A DNA stretch of 64,000 bases from Bacillus rubiinfantis (GCA_000752035.1 CCFE01000024.1:496001-560000), one strand, 5' to 3'; shown: positions 7,937 to 16,839, counted from the first letter of the stretch. Made by a program: numbers and translations. Notes: generated from the sequence alone by a model not told the origin.

Positions 7937-8809
7937 TTAATTCTTGATAATCTTCATTTTCCGCAAAAATTGAATTGGCTGTTGTTTACGAAAGTGCTCC
8001 TTCACCATATAAGCGACACCTTGTTCATTTTCCGATCTGGTCACCCAGTCAGAAGCCCGTTTAACTGGAAACGGTGAATTTCCCATTGAGACACCCAGTC
8101 CCGCTGCCTCTATTAATGGAATGTCATCAAGCGCATCACCAATGTAAACCATTTCTGATAAAGATACACCTAATTGGCTCCCTAAATATGTTAACCCACT
8201 TAGTTTCGAGACACCTGATGGAACTATATCTACCCTCAGCGCATCGAGTTCAATCGCTGAAATTTCAGGATACATTTGTTCAAGTGCCTGTTTGGCATCC
8301 TTTAAATCTCGTTCCTCTTCAAAATATATTTCTATTTTTAACGGAGTTAACGGCTGATCCTGTAAATACTCACTTAAAGAATTGACAAATTGCTGGGAAT
8401 AAAAGAGCGGGTCACCTGTGGTAAATACAGTTTTCACCAACATGTCATGGTGAATCTTGAATTTGTTGGCTAACGAAAATTGTTCATGTACAAGACGGAT
8501 TTGGCAAGGAAGGGCCTCAAAAAAGCGGACAATATCATGGGTAATGTCCTCTTTAATCCGACTTACATATACTGGATTTTCGACTGATGCTGCTATATAC
8601 GCCCCCTGATGGGTAACGAGTGGGGTTTTTATTTTTAAAGCTTTAGCTACTTTTCTTGCCGATGCAAAACTGCGTGATGTGACTAGGGTAACATGGATCC
8701 CTTTTTGTTGTACATATTCAATAGCATCCTTAGTTGAACGATGAATCCTGCCATTCGTTTGTAAAAGTGTGCCATCAACATTAAGCGCTAGCAAGCGGTA
8801 AATCATCAT
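7937..8809 (-). CDS. yhaX: Cof-type HAD-superfamily protein YhaX
   Basis: 290 residues, Cof/HAD-IIB fold. Motif I, normally DxDGT, reads LALNVDGTLL at residues 7-16: the nucleophilic first Asp is Asn, while the second Asp is kept. Motif II is TLVTSRS and motif IV is GDALDDIPLI near residue 230, both normal. The protein may therefore bind a phosphoester without classical catalysis. AGGAGG is 4 bases from the first ATG (8809) and 7 from the second (8806), so the second Met is also possible. B. subtilis has yhaX right after hemZ. Cytoplasmic; substrate unknown. Confidence 0.85.
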   Translation of the reverse strand: MMIYRLLALNVDGTLLQTNGRIHRSTKDAIEYVQQKGIHVTLVTSRSFASARKVAKALKIKTPLVTHQGAYIAASVENPVYVSRIKEDITHDIVRFFEALPCQIRLVHEQFSLANKFKIHHDMLVKTVFTTGDPLFYSQQFVNSLSEYLQDQPLTPLKIEIYFEEERDLKDAKQALEQMYPEISAIELDALRVDIVPSGVSKLSGLTYLGSQLGVSLSEMVYIGDALDDIPLIEAAGLGVSMGNSPFPVKRASDWVTRSENEQGVAYMVKEHFRKQQPIQFLRKMKIIKN

Positions 8810-8817
8810 GTTGCCTC

Positions 8818-8876
8818 CTGTTCTTGGTGAATTCCTCTATATTAGGTTTATGATATTAACCTAATTCTTAGAACAG
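8818..8876 (-). promoter_or_regulatory. Nested hairpin in the yhaX leader
   Basis: Outer stem CTGTTCT / AGAACAG (8818-8824 with 8870-8876) encloses inner stem ATTAGGTT / AACCTAAT (8841-8848 with 8858-8865). Read on the minus strand, the outer stem ends against the yhaX Shine-Dalgarno GAGG. There is no U tract, so a role in translation or mRNA stability is as likely as termination of yheA. Confidence 0.4.
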
Positions 8877-8946
8877 TCCATGAATGACACACTTTGCAGA
8901 TCAAACGAGGATTACTTGTTAAAAACAGACTCTACATTAATTACTA

Positions 8947-9297
8947 TTACAAACTACCATACAAATCTGATAAAGGCTTCATCACAACTTGGTTAATTTC
9001 TTGAATAATCATACTCATTCGTTGTTCAGCTTCCATTAGCCGTGAAATTTTTTCATTCTGCTGTACTTGCATAACAGACGCTTGCGCCTGTTGAAAGTCT
9101 TCGTTTGTAATTGGCTGTCCTGACATTTGTTTTTGTTGCAGATTCAATTGGATATGGCGAAATTGATCAAACATTACCTTTGCTGCGGTATCACTATTTA
9201 CTTCATCATACATTTGCTTAAGGTAAACATACTCACTGCTTTCACGAATTGCCTTTTCCAATGCATTAGCAGAATCATACATGTTAATTGCCACCAT
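8947..9297 (-). CDS. yheA: YlbF/YmcA-family protein YheA
   Basis: 116 residues, all-helical. The segment LYDEVNSD-type (MYDEVNSDTAAKVMFDQF) and the C-terminal QNEKISRLMEAEQRMS match my memory of B. subtilis YheA (DUF964/YlbF fold). Relatives YlbF and YmcA act with YaaT on RNase Y and phosphorelay control; YheA itself has no firm role. ATG with GGGAG 6 bases upstream. It diverges from the ATP-grasp cluster at 9449 and precedes yhaX. B. subtilis yheB, which lies between yheA and yheC there, is absent at this position. Confidence 0.88.
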   Translation of the reverse strand: MVAINMYDSANALEKAIRESSEYVYLKQMYDEVNSDTAAKVMFDQFRHIQLNLQQKQMSGQPITNEDFQQAQASVMQVQQNEKISRLMEAEQRMSMIIQEINQVVMKPLSDLYGSL

Positions 9298-9373
9298 CTA
9301 TCACTCCCTTTAATAAAATAACAATCTACCCAACTATAACAAATTATTCAATAAATAGCGAGAATGTTCAAAG

Positions 9374-9402
9374 CACCATCTGTTCTCGATTTACATATCT
9401 TA
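9374..9402 (+). promoter_or_regulatory. Candidate sigma-K-type promoter of the ATP-grasp cluster
   Basis: CACC at 9374-9377, 16-base spacing, then CATATCTTA at 9394-9402. This fits the sigma-K consensus mACm ... CATAnnnTA. It is 46 bases ahead of the first YheD-type gene. Mother-cell expression is known for yheC/yheD-family genes; the assignment here is inference. Confidence 0.4.
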
Positions 9403-9448
9403 CTATCAACAAATGCCTAGGAATTTTGCTGGAAAATGAGGAATGTAT

Positions 9449-10870
9449 ATGTGTTATCCACTACCCTCAGCTACTATATCCATTCGAAAATCTAGCAACG
9501 AACATGATCGGTTAATTTTAATTTCCCACCAATTAATGACACTATTAAGTATCCCTGAGCAAAAAAATTTATTATTGGCTATTGGCAAAACAACAGCTAT
9601 TGTCGATATAGATATTATTGAAATAGAGGGAAATGAAATTGTTTTACCAGACCATTTCTTTACCTTTTTCCGTCTGCCAATACAAGTTTGCAAATTACAA
9701 ATAATGTATGTTCCTACTACCCAAACTCTAAAGCTTGGTCCAATTATTGCCCTTATGACAAATATCCGTTTAGACGAAACAAATGCCGCTAATTTTCATT
9801 CAGTTCATTCCTTTTGTGAGGAACTCCATCACGTAATTAGTGAAAGCGGCGGTATTTTCTATGTATTCTCCATTGATTCCTTTCCAAAAACAGGATACTT
9901 CTTACACAAGCAGCAGTGGGTTCCAGCCGAGCTGCCAATACCTGATGTCATCTATAATCGTATTCATTCTAGAAGGAAGGAACAGCGGCCCGAGTTTCAG
10001 GAATTCAAGAAACAGCTGCAATTATCGGCAATCCCTCTATTCAACGATCGCTTTCTTTCAAAATGGGAAGTATATGATAAGCTTTGTCATGATTCGAGTC
10101 TTTTTTCTTATATTCCTGAAACGAGACTTTTTTCAAAAGAAACTTTATTTGATTTTGCCCAAAAATACGAGACTGTTTTTATAAAGCCCATCCATGGTAG
10201 CCAGGGCAGAAATATCATCAAGTTAACAAGAGATAATAATGGCTATTATTCCTTTCAGACTTCATTTTCCACGAATCTGGAAGGCTTACAGCTGCCATCT
10301 CCTATTGAGGATATCTATTTACACCTAAGGCCAATTGTAAAAAATGACATTTATCTTATTCAACGTGGAATCGACTTTATTGAGAAAGAATGTAAACCGC
10401 TTGATTTTAGAATCTTATGCCATAAACAGCGACAGAAGCAATGGAAAATCACTTCAATAGTTGCCCGAATTGGCGGTGAACAGGAATTTGTCTCCAATTT
10501 AGCAAGAGGCGGGACAATGATTCGACCCTTGATTGCTTTACGCACTTGCTTTCAACCTCATAAAGCAAGAGATGTCTTTTTGCAAATAAAGGAATTATCG
10601 GTGAAAATCGCTGAAGCAGTTAGTTTTCAAATAGAAGGGATCTTCGGGGAATTGGGAATTGACATCGGAGTCGACCTGGATGGTAAACCATGGTTAATCG
10701 AAGTAAACTCCAAACCTTCGAAAGCATTTGAAAATAATGATGGAAAAATTCGGCCGTCAGCAAATGCCATCACACAATTTTGCACGATACTGGCTTTTGA
10801 AACCCATTTTGAAAAGGAGGTTTTCGCAAATGATACCCTTGGGCATCATGACACTAACACCAAACAGTGA
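9449..10870 (+). CDS. ATP-grasp protein, YheD-type (cluster gene 1)
   Basis: 473 residues in the YheC/YheD (endospore coat-associated) family. An N-terminal domain of about 130 residues ends in LGPIIALMTN and is followed by an ATP-grasp fold. ATP-binding elements are VFIKPIHGSQGRN and LDFRILCH, and the Mg-binding end is WLIEVNSKP. ATG 9449 has GAGG at 7 bases, better than ATG 9443, which abuts it. The last 41 bases overlap the next gene. Known family data: YheD localises around the forespore in B. subtilis. The ligase substrate is unknown. The long form (with N-terminal domain) alternates with the short form through the cluster. Confidence 0.85.
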   Translation: MCYPLPSATISIRKSSNEHDRLILISHQLMTLLSIPEQKNLLLAIGKTTAIVDIDIIEIEGNEIVLPDHFFTFFRLPIQVCKLQIMYVPTTQTLKLGPIIALMTNIRLDETNAANFHSVHSFCEELHHVISESGGIFYVFSIDSFPKTGYFLHKQQWVPAELPIPDVIYNRIHSRRKEQRPEFQEFKKQLQLSAIPLFNDRFLSKWEVYDKLCHDSSLFSYIPETRLFSKETLFDFAQKYETVFIKPIHGSQGRNIIKLTRDNNGYYSFQTSFSTNLEGLQLPSPIEDIYLHLRPIVKNDIYLIQRGIDFIEKECKPLDFRILCHKQRQKQWKITSIVARIGGEQEFVSNLARGGTMIRPLIALRTCFQPHKARDVFLQIKELSVKIAEAVSFQIEGIFGELGIDIGVDLDGKPWLIEVNSKPSKAFENNDGKIRPSANAITQFCTILAFETHFEKEVFANDTLGHHDTNTKQ

Positions 10871-11933
10871 AGAGGCTTATATTAATGAACTAGCAAAGAG
10901 GGCAAATTTATTCGCGGTCGAATGTTATCGATTTATCCCTTCAGAAATTAACCCCTACACATTACAGGTTACCGGTAAAAAATATGATTTAGAAACTAAG
11001 CAGTGGGTAGATGCTGTATTCCCTATTCCAAGCCTTCTGTACGACCGCTGTTTTTATGGGGATGACGAGCATTCTAAGCAGTGCCTGCCGATTGTCACTT
11101 GGTTAAAAACCAGAAAAGATATTACCTTTCTGGGATATGGCCTTCCAAACAAACAGGAAATTTATGATGTTTTGAAACAAACTATGCTTGCACCATATTT
11201 GCCGCAAACCGCTACCGCTTCCACTCCAGAAATCATTCTCAACGCGTTGAGCCATAAAACAAATATCATCTTAAAGCCAATCAATGGTTCCCAAGGTTAC
11301 GGAATCTATAAAATTACAAGATTAGAAAAGGGGTACCAGGTAGAAACAGAAAAACATAAAAGGCTGATTGCAAAATCGTTCCCCGATCAGGCAAAACTGC
11401 TGAAATGGCTCGGGCCATTGGTAAATCAAAAAAAATATCTAATACAGCCTTATTTACCACTAGTAAATGATAAACAGCAGCCCTTTGATGTTCGCATCCT
11501 TGTGCAAAAGGATGAGGCAGGCTTTTGGCAGGAACGTGGCCGCGGAATTCGCTTCGGACAATCAGGTGGAATTTTGGCCAACTTAAGTGCGGGGGGAACG
11601 GCAGCGGTATTTGATGCTTGGGCAAAAACACTGCCAAACTCAATTGCAGATTATGTCCGCATAGAAATAAACGAGATTGTAGCGAAACTGCCACTTTTAT
11701 TAGAAGATGCATTCTTACCATTATTTGAAATTGGCATCGATCTCGGGATTGCCCCAAATGGTGCAATTTGGATCTTAGATATCAACTCCAAACCGGGGCG
11801 AAAAGTTGTGCTCCACACAGAACCAAAGCTTAAAGATACACTTTTCTGTGCACCGCTGAGATATGCAACATACCTTTTTGAGAACAAACCAGTTGAAAGG
11901 AAGAACATACATGAGACAACATTATCTCATTGA
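10830..11933 (+). CDS. ATP-grasp protein, YheC-type (cluster gene 2)
   Basis: 367 residues, the short form of the YheC/YheD family. It begins directly with MIPLGIMTL, equivalent to the LG-x-MT start of the second domain of YheD. Motifs: IILKPINGSQGYGI, FDVRILVQKDE and WILDINSKPGRK; the last usually reads EVNSKP, here with Asp for Glu. Start chosen at ATG 10830 with AAAGGAGG 9 bases upstream; it lies inside the end of gene 1, so translation is coupled. Gene 3 overlaps its end by 23 bases. Probable sporulation mother-cell protein; substrate unknown. Confidence 0.85.
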   Translation: MIPLGIMTLTPNSEEAYINELAKRANLFAVECYRFIPSEINPYTLQVTGKKYDLETKQWVDAVFPIPSLLYDRCFYGDDEHSKQCLPIVTWLKTRKDITFLGYGLPNKQEIYDVLKQTMLAPYLPQTATASTPEIILNALSHKTNIILKPINGSQGYGIYKITRLEKGYQVETEKHKRLIAKSFPDQAKLLKWLGPLVNQKKYLIQPYLPLVNDKQQPFDVRILVQKDEAGFWQERGRGIRFGQSGGILANLSAGGTAAVFDAWAKTLPNSIADYVRIEINEIVAKLPLLLEDAFLPLFEIGIDLGIAPNGAIWILDINSKPGRKVVLHTEPKLKDTLFCAPLRYATYLFENKPVERKNIHETTLSH

Positions 11934-13275
11934 GGTTGCTCCAAGCGATCAGCTCGTTGTGTTTTGTCCAAGAGCAATACTAGAAAACAAGACATTAAAG
12001 AAAATTTCCTTTGGATCCAGATCATTGGCTGTAAAATTTTATCCACACCCTGATTGCGATGACCGGATTATCATAAGTCAGTATATTCAAGAAGCTTTGC
12101 AATTCCCGAGCCTCTCTCTGCCATTGCATGTGTTCTGCAAAAACGAACAATTGACAATGGGACCGCTTGTAGGCGTTTTTACCTCTGGATTTACTACCGA
12201 CAAAAAACTGCCAATCGGTGAACGTACAGAATTTTTTTCTAAATTATTATCCGTTCAAAAGATGACAGCGACGCTTCCTTTTGTGTTTGGCGAAGAGCAT
12301 ATTGATTGGGAGCAAGGATGCATCGATGGAATGTTCTTTGTTAACCAAACATGGCAGAAACATTCGATTCCGTTTCCAGATGTTATTTATGATCGAATCC
12401 CGAATCGCCGCAGTGAAAGTAGAGCAAAAATAAAAAAAGTAAAAGAACGATTACAAACTGACTATTTAATCCCTTGGTACAATCCTGGCTTCTTCAACAA
12501 ACTGGATGTTTATGAACGACTGCAACAGGACGCTTCTGTCGAAAACTATTTACCCGAGACGCACCCATTTACGTCATTTTCAATGATTGAACATATGCTT
12601 GCACAGTACGGTCATGTTTACATTAAGCCGAAAAACGGCAGTCTGGGACTTGGGATTCACCAAGTTATTTATGATAAGCAGACAAATGAGTATTATTGCC
12701 GTTATCAAGAACAGGGAATAATAAACCGTCTACGAAAGTTCTCTACCCTTGAGAGTTTGTTTGATATTGTTTTTTCTAATCAGCAGCTTGAAAAAATGGT
12801 TGTCCAACAAGGGATACACTTGCTCCGCCATGAGCAAAAAATGCTTGATTTTCGGGTGCATACGAATAAGGATGAACAGGGCAAATGGCTAGTAACAGCC
12901 ATTGCAGCAAAAATTGCCGGCAGTGGCAGTGTGACGACACATTTAAGGAGCGGTGGAGTGATCAAAACGCTAGAAGAGCTTTTTTCCAGAGAGGAAAGTG
13001 CCAAGTATACGCATAAGCTTTCCACAGCCGCTCTGGATTTAAGCCGTGCTTTGGCTGAAAATATGGAAGGAATTATTGGAGAAATTGGCTTTGATTTAGG
13101 ATTGGACCGTCATGGAAATGTATGGCTATTTGAAGCAAATTCCAAGCCTGGCCGCTCAATCTTTACCCACCCAGACTTACAGACAAGTGAGCGGCTAACA
13201 AGAAAGTTATCAATCGCTTTTGCTGTTTTTCTCGCTGAAAAAGCGATAGTACATCCAGAGGAATTATACAGATGA
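11911..13275 (+). CDS. ATP-grasp protein, YheD-type (cluster gene 3)
   Basis: 454 residues, close in length to B. subtilis YheD (about 453). The N-terminal domain ends LTMGPLVGVFTSGF. ATP-grasp motifs: VYIKPKNGSLGLGI, LDFRVHTNKDEQGKW and WLFEANSKPGRS. ATG 11911 is preceded by AAAGGAAG with 7-base spacing. It overlaps gene 2 by 23 bases and shares ATGA with gene 4. Likely an ATP-dependent carboxylate-amine ligase acting late in sporulation; that function is inferred from fold and family, not shown by the sequence. Confidence 0.86.
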   Translation: MRQHYLIEVAPSDQLVVFCPRAILENKTLKKISFGSRSLAVKFYPHPDCDDRIIISQYIQEALQFPSLSLPLHVFCKNEQLTMGPLVGVFTSGFTTDKKLPIGERTEFFSKLLSVQKMTATLPFVFGEEHIDWEQGCIDGMFFVNQTWQKHSIPFPDVIYDRIPNRRSESRAKIKKVKERLQTDYLIPWYNPGFFNKLDVYERLQQDASVENYLPETHPFTSFSMIEHMLAQYGHVYIKPKNGSLGLGIHQVIYDKQTNEYYCRYQEQGIINRLRKFSTLESLFDIVFSNQQLEKMVVQQGIHLLRHEQKMLDFRVHTNKDEQGKWLVTAIAAKIAGSGSVTTHLRSGGVIKTLEELFSREESAKYTHKLSTAALDLSRALAENMEGIIGEIGFDLGLDRHGNVWLFEANSKPGRSIFTHPDLQTSERLTRKLSIAFAVFLAEKAIVHPEELYR

Positions 13276-14303
13276 AACCATTAATTGGAATTATGACTGC
13301 CCAAAAAGCAAAGGGAATGGTTGCCGGAAATGGCAGGTTGTTCAAAGATATACAGGAAAAGCTTATTTCACTGGGTGGAATAAGCTTTGTCTTTACTTTG
13401 GAGGGAGTGAGTGATGAATATATTGATGGTTATTACTATCTTCTCGAAAAAAACAACTGGCTACCGAGAAGATTCCGCTATCCTGACCTTGTTTATAACC
13501 GCATCCCCTTTAGAAAAAAAGAGCAAGACGAACAAACGCAGCAATTTTTCAAGGAGCTAAACAATAAACATATTCCCTTCTTTAATCCTTGCTTCATTAA
13601 TAAATATGAACTTTATGAATGTCTAAGAGACCACCCGCTGTTAGCACAATACTTACCGGACACACTCCTTATCAAGGCAAGCAATGATTTACTTGGCCTC
13701 TTAAAAAAATACTCACTAGTTTACGTTAAACCAGCAGGAGCAGCACGTGGAAAGGGAATTTTCCGCCTGCAGCTATACCCCAATAGAAACATTCATTTTC
13801 ATAGTCGAAATAAACAGGAGATATATGAATCATTTGCCCATTTTTGGCTACAATGGCACGAGCAGCTATTACAAAAACCATATATCGGGCAACAAGGAAT
13901 TAATTCAGCAGACTATGAAGGGGCTCGCTTTGATTTCCGTATTTTAGCCCATGCTGGAGGAAACAACTATGAATTAACCGGGATTGGCATTAGGCAAGCA
14001 CAAACACACGACATTACTACCCACATTCCTGCTGGTGGAAAACTCCTGCCATATGAATTTGTAAAAACAGTTTCACATGATCAATTTATCCAATCAATAA
14101 TTACACCTATAGGTGAGAGCCTAACCAAACAATTTGGTTTTTTTGGTGAGTTTTCAGTTGATGCCGGATTATGTCAACAAGGGCATTATTATATATATGA
14201 AGTAAATTCAAAACCGATGAGCTTTGATGAAACAGAGATTGAAACAAAAAGAATTGATCAGCTGTGCCGCTTATTTCTAGAACTCTGCGAAAAAAAAGGC
14301 TAA
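13272..14303 (+). CDS. ATP-grasp protein, YheC-type (cluster gene 4)
   Basis: 343 residues, short form without the N-terminal domain. It starts MKPLIGIMTAQK and shows VYVKPAGAARGKGIF, FDFRILAHAGG and YIYEVNSKPMS. The ATG at 13272 overlaps the stop of gene 3 (ATGA). Where the others have GS-x-G in the ATP loop, this one has AARGKG, still compatible with nucleotide binding. Lengths alternate long-short-long-short across the four genes, so the cluster looks like two YheD/YheC pairs. Confidence 0.85.
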   Translation: MKPLIGIMTAQKAKGMVAGNGRLFKDIQEKLISLGGISFVFTLEGVSDEYIDGYYYLLEKNNWLPRRFRYPDLVYNRIPFRKKEQDEQTQQFFKELNNKHIPFFNPCFINKYELYECLRDHPLLAQYLPDTLLIKASNDLLGLLKKYSLVYVKPAGAARGKGIFRLQLYPNRNIHFHSRNKQEIYESFAHFWLQWHEQLLQKPYIGQQGINSADYEGARFDFRILAHAGGNNYELTGIGIRQAQTHDITTHIPAGGKLLPYEFVKTVSHDQFIQSIITPIGESLTKQFGFFGEFSVDAGLCQQGHYYIYEVNSKPMSFDETEIETKRIDQLCRLFLELCEKKG

Positions 14304-14380
14304 ATTATCAATTAGTTATTTGAAATATTACCCAAATTCGCTAAGATACTAGTAAACAGTTCTAACAGGAGATGATGCTT

Positions 14381-14593
14381 ATGATAACCCATTTTCAATA
14401 TAAACCATTATTTGAGAATAAAAATATTCCAGGTTGGAAGTTTTCTTTTTACTACAAAAATAGACACTATACAGGCAATTATCACCAATCAGGAACAATT
14501 GAATGGCTAGCCTTGAACCCTCAGGACGAAGATCGGCAAACCTTATCAAAGCAAATTCATGAATTAATGCTTTACCACGTTTATGATATTTAA
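14381..14593 (+). CDS. yheE: YheE family protein
   Basis: 70 residues. The start MITHFQYKPLF, the aromatic core GWKFSFYYKNRHY and the end IHELMLYHVYDI match B. subtilis YheE (DUF5342) as I recall it. Of three in-frame ATGs, 14381 has AGGAG with 9-base spacing and aligns with the YheE start. It lies 77 bases after the ATP-grasp cluster, as yheE follows yheD in B. subtilis, and is followed by a strong terminator. Function unknown. Confidence 0.82.
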   Translation: MITHFQYKPLFENKNIPGWKFSFYYKNRHYTGNYHQSGTIEWLALNPQDEDRQTLSKQIHELMLYHVYDI

Positions 14594-14640
14594 CCATATA
14601 TTTACCGTACGAATTTTCCCATCTTTCATAACTTTTGCAG

Positions 14641-14678
14641 GCTGGGCTCTGGCATAAGCCCGGCTCTTATCTTTTTTT
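14641..14678 (+). terminator. yheE terminator
   Basis: 8-bp stem GCTGGGCT / AGCCCGGC (one G-T pair) with T-rich tail TCTTATCTTTTTTT. It ends the ATP-grasp/yheE transcript. A TATAAT box follows at 14681-14686, a possible -10 of the next gene. Confidence 0.75.
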
Positions 14679-14719
14679 GGTATAATGGACGTTAGAATCA
14701 TATGCAATGGGGTTATGAC

Positions 14720-15643
14720 ATGCTAAAAAAAATCGTAAATCATTATAAAGATTCCAGCCTGTATTCAGGTAAGCTAGAACATCTGCAAAAGGACTACTTT
14801 ATTTTCTATGATGAATCAGAAAATGTCTCAGCAGCGATTTTAAAATCAGAAGTAAGCCAACAGGAACTCTCGCTGTTACAAGCTCTATATCAACTTATTG
14901 AAGAAGAACTGCCACAAGGGACTTCTGACCTTGCCCAAAAATGGAGTGAGTTCTTGTTTCAGGACGGACCAGTTCCAATAGCTAACCCAAAAAAACAAGA
15001 CTATCGCTTTATCCAATTTCAATTTCATCACCTTGAAACAGACAAGAAGACGATAGAGACAGCATTAAAAGGTTTTTTTAGTGAGGATGTTATCATTATA
15101 TGGCCAAGCCCAAACAGTGGGATTGTCATCGAAGAAAAAGCGGAGATTTCACTAAAAGATGATGAAATCCTCTCGCTGTCGCGGACTTTAGAAAGTGACT
15201 TGTATGTGAAGATTTCAATTTTCACAGGTAAGTTTCACCCTGTTTCGAATGAACTCCCTACCCTTTTACAAACAGAAAAGGATCTCTTCATGTTTGCTTT
15301 ACAGCAGCTGCATTATTCAAATGTCTATACATATGAACGGATTTTCCCTATTTATATTGCTTATCATTTATCTGATAACGTTAAAAAAGTAATCGATCGA
15401 GACATACTAGATGTATTTCGACAAGATTCTGAGCTATTTTTAACGATAAAAATGTTCCTGGAAAATAATTCAAATGCAAGCCTTACAGCAAAAAAATTAT
15501 ATATCCATCGTAATACGCTTCAATATCGAATCGATAAATTCACGGATAAAACAGGTATTAGCTTAAAGGATTTTTATGGTTCATTTATTGTTTTCCTGGC
15601 TTGTTTTATTTTCGAACTTGAACGAAATGGGCAATCTGCCTAA
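14720..15643 (+). CDS. PucR-C-terminal HTH protein (YxkF-like)
   Basis: 307 residues. The C-terminal 55 residues hold the PucR/CdaR-type helix-turn-helix (NASLTAKKLYIHRNTLQYR). The N-terminal part shows no recognisable sensor domain. ATG 14720 has GGGG 7 bases upstream; ATG 14702 lacks a ribosome site. In B. subtilis yxkF, a protein of this build, sits directly upstream of msmX, as here, so it may regulate msmX or sugar uptake. The gap to msmX is 95 bases and contains a cre-like site. Confidence 0.75.
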   Translation: MLKKIVNHYKDSSLYSGKLEHLQKDYFIFYDESENVSAAILKSEVSQQELSLLQALYQLIEEELPQGTSDLAQKWSEFLFQDGPVPIANPKKQDYRFIQFQFHHLETDKKTIETALKGFFSEDVIIIWPSPNSGIVIEEKAEISLKDDEILSLSRTLESDLYVKISIFTGKFHPVSNELPTLLQTEKDLFMFALQQLHYSNVYTYERIFPIYIAYHLSDNVKKVIDRDILDVFRQDSELFLTIKMFLENNSNASLTAKKLYIHRNTLQYRIDKFTDKTGISLKDFYGSFIVFLACFIFELERNGQSA

Positions 15644-15644
15644 A

Positions 15645-15656
15645 AGAGCGCTTTCA
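15645..15656. promoter_or_regulatory. cre-like site upstream of msmX
   Basis: AGAGCGCTTTCA, reverse complement TGAAAGCGCTCT, close to the CcpA cre core TGAAAGCGCTTTCA. It is about 85 bases before msmX. Catabolite control fits the sugar-import role but is unproven; the right half is degenerate. Confidence 0.35.
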
Positions 15657-15738
15657 AACTTTGTGCATCCTGCCAATAGGCGTTAGCGGCTAGTTTTCGA
15701 TAAACTAATAGTAATTAATCCAAGGGAGGCAAACTTAA

Positions 15739-16839
15739 GTGGCTGAATTAAAATTGGATCATATTTATAAAATTTATGATAATAAAGTAACTGCTGTTCA
15801 GGATTTTAACTTGCATATCGAAGACAAGGAATTTATTGTCTTTGTTGGGCCATCCGGATGCGGTAAGTCAACAACATTACGAATGATTGCTGGACTTGAA
15901 GAAATCTCCAAGGGTGATTTCTATATTGATGGAAAACGGGTAAATGATGTCGCACCAAAAGATCGTGACATTGCCATGGTATTCCAAAACTATGCATTAT
16001 ATCCACATATGACTGTTTATGATAACATGGCATTCGGGTTAAAACTGCGAAAGTTTCCTAAGGATGAAATTGACCGCCGTGTAAAAGAAGCTGCTAAGAT
16101 TCTGGGCTTGGAAGCCTATTTAACCCGAAAACCAAAAGCTCTTTCCGGCGGTCAGCGTCAGCGTGTTGCATTAGGACGAGCCATTGTCCGCGATGCCAAA
16201 GTATTCTTAATGGATGAACCATTATCAAACCTTGATGCAAAGCTGCGGGTCCAAATGCGCGCTGAGATTGCCAAATTGCATCGTCGCTTAAATACAACAA
16301 CCATTTATGTTACCCATGATCAGACTGAAGCGATGACAATGGCTACCCGTTTAGTTGTCATGAAAGATGGGGTCATTCAACAGGTTGGATCTCCTAAGGA
16401 AGTATATGAGAAACCGGAAAATGTTTTTGTCGGGGGCTTTATTGGCTCACCAGCAATGAACTTCTTTAACGGTAAGCTTACAGACGGAAAATTTATCGTT
16501 GGCAATGCAACAATTGCTGTACCTGAAGGAAAAATGAAATATCTTCGAGAACAAGGTTATGTGGGTAAGGATATTATTCTCGGCGTACGTCCAGAAGATA
16601 TTCACGATGAACCTGTTTTTATCGAAGCATCCGCCGGAACAAAGATTCAAGCGAAAATCGATGTGGCTGAATTAACAGGGGCCGAATTAATGATTTATTC
16701 TTCATTAGGTGAACAGGATTTCGTCGCTCGCCTTGACTCACGTTCAGATGTAAACCATGGCGATACTTTGGAACTAGCATTTGATCTTAACAAAGCTCAT
16801 TTCTTCGATATAGAAACAGAGCTAAGAATTCGTCCTTAA
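15739..16839 (+). CDS. msmX: Multi-sugar ABC importer ATPase MsmX
   Basis: 366 residues, CUT1-type sugar ABC ATPase. Walker A GPSGCGKST (res 38-46), Q-loop NYALYPHMTV, signature LSGGQRQRVALGRA, Walker B VFLMDEPLSNLDA, switch His YVTHDQTEAM, and a C-terminal TOBE/regulatory part after residue 235. In B. subtilis MsmX energises several maltodextrin, arabinan and pectin-sugar importers in trans. No permease or binding protein is adjacent, which fits such a shared ATPase. GTG start with GGGAGG 9 bases upstream. Confidence 0.93.
   Translation: MAELKLDHIYKIYDNKVTAVQDFNLHIEDKEFIVFVGPSGCGKSTTLRMIAGLEEISKGDFYIDGKRVNDVAPKDRDIAMVFQNYALYPHMTVYDNMAFGLKLRKFPKDEIDRRVKEAAKILGLEAYLTRKPKALSGGQRQRVALGRAIVRDAKVFLMDEPLSNLDAKLRVQMRAEIAKLHRRLNTTTIYVTHDQTEAMTMATRLVVMKDGVIQQVGSPKEVYEKPENVFVGGFIGSPAMNFFNGKLTDGKFIVGNATIAVPEGKMKYLREQGYVGKDIILGVRPEDIHDEPVFIEASAGTKIQAKIDVAELTGAELMIYSSLGEQDFVARLDSRSDVNHGDTLELAFDLNKAHFFDIETELRIRP

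Noticed and set aside
15833..16300. Minus-strand frames inside msmX
   Set aside because: Antisense shadows of a well-conserved gene.
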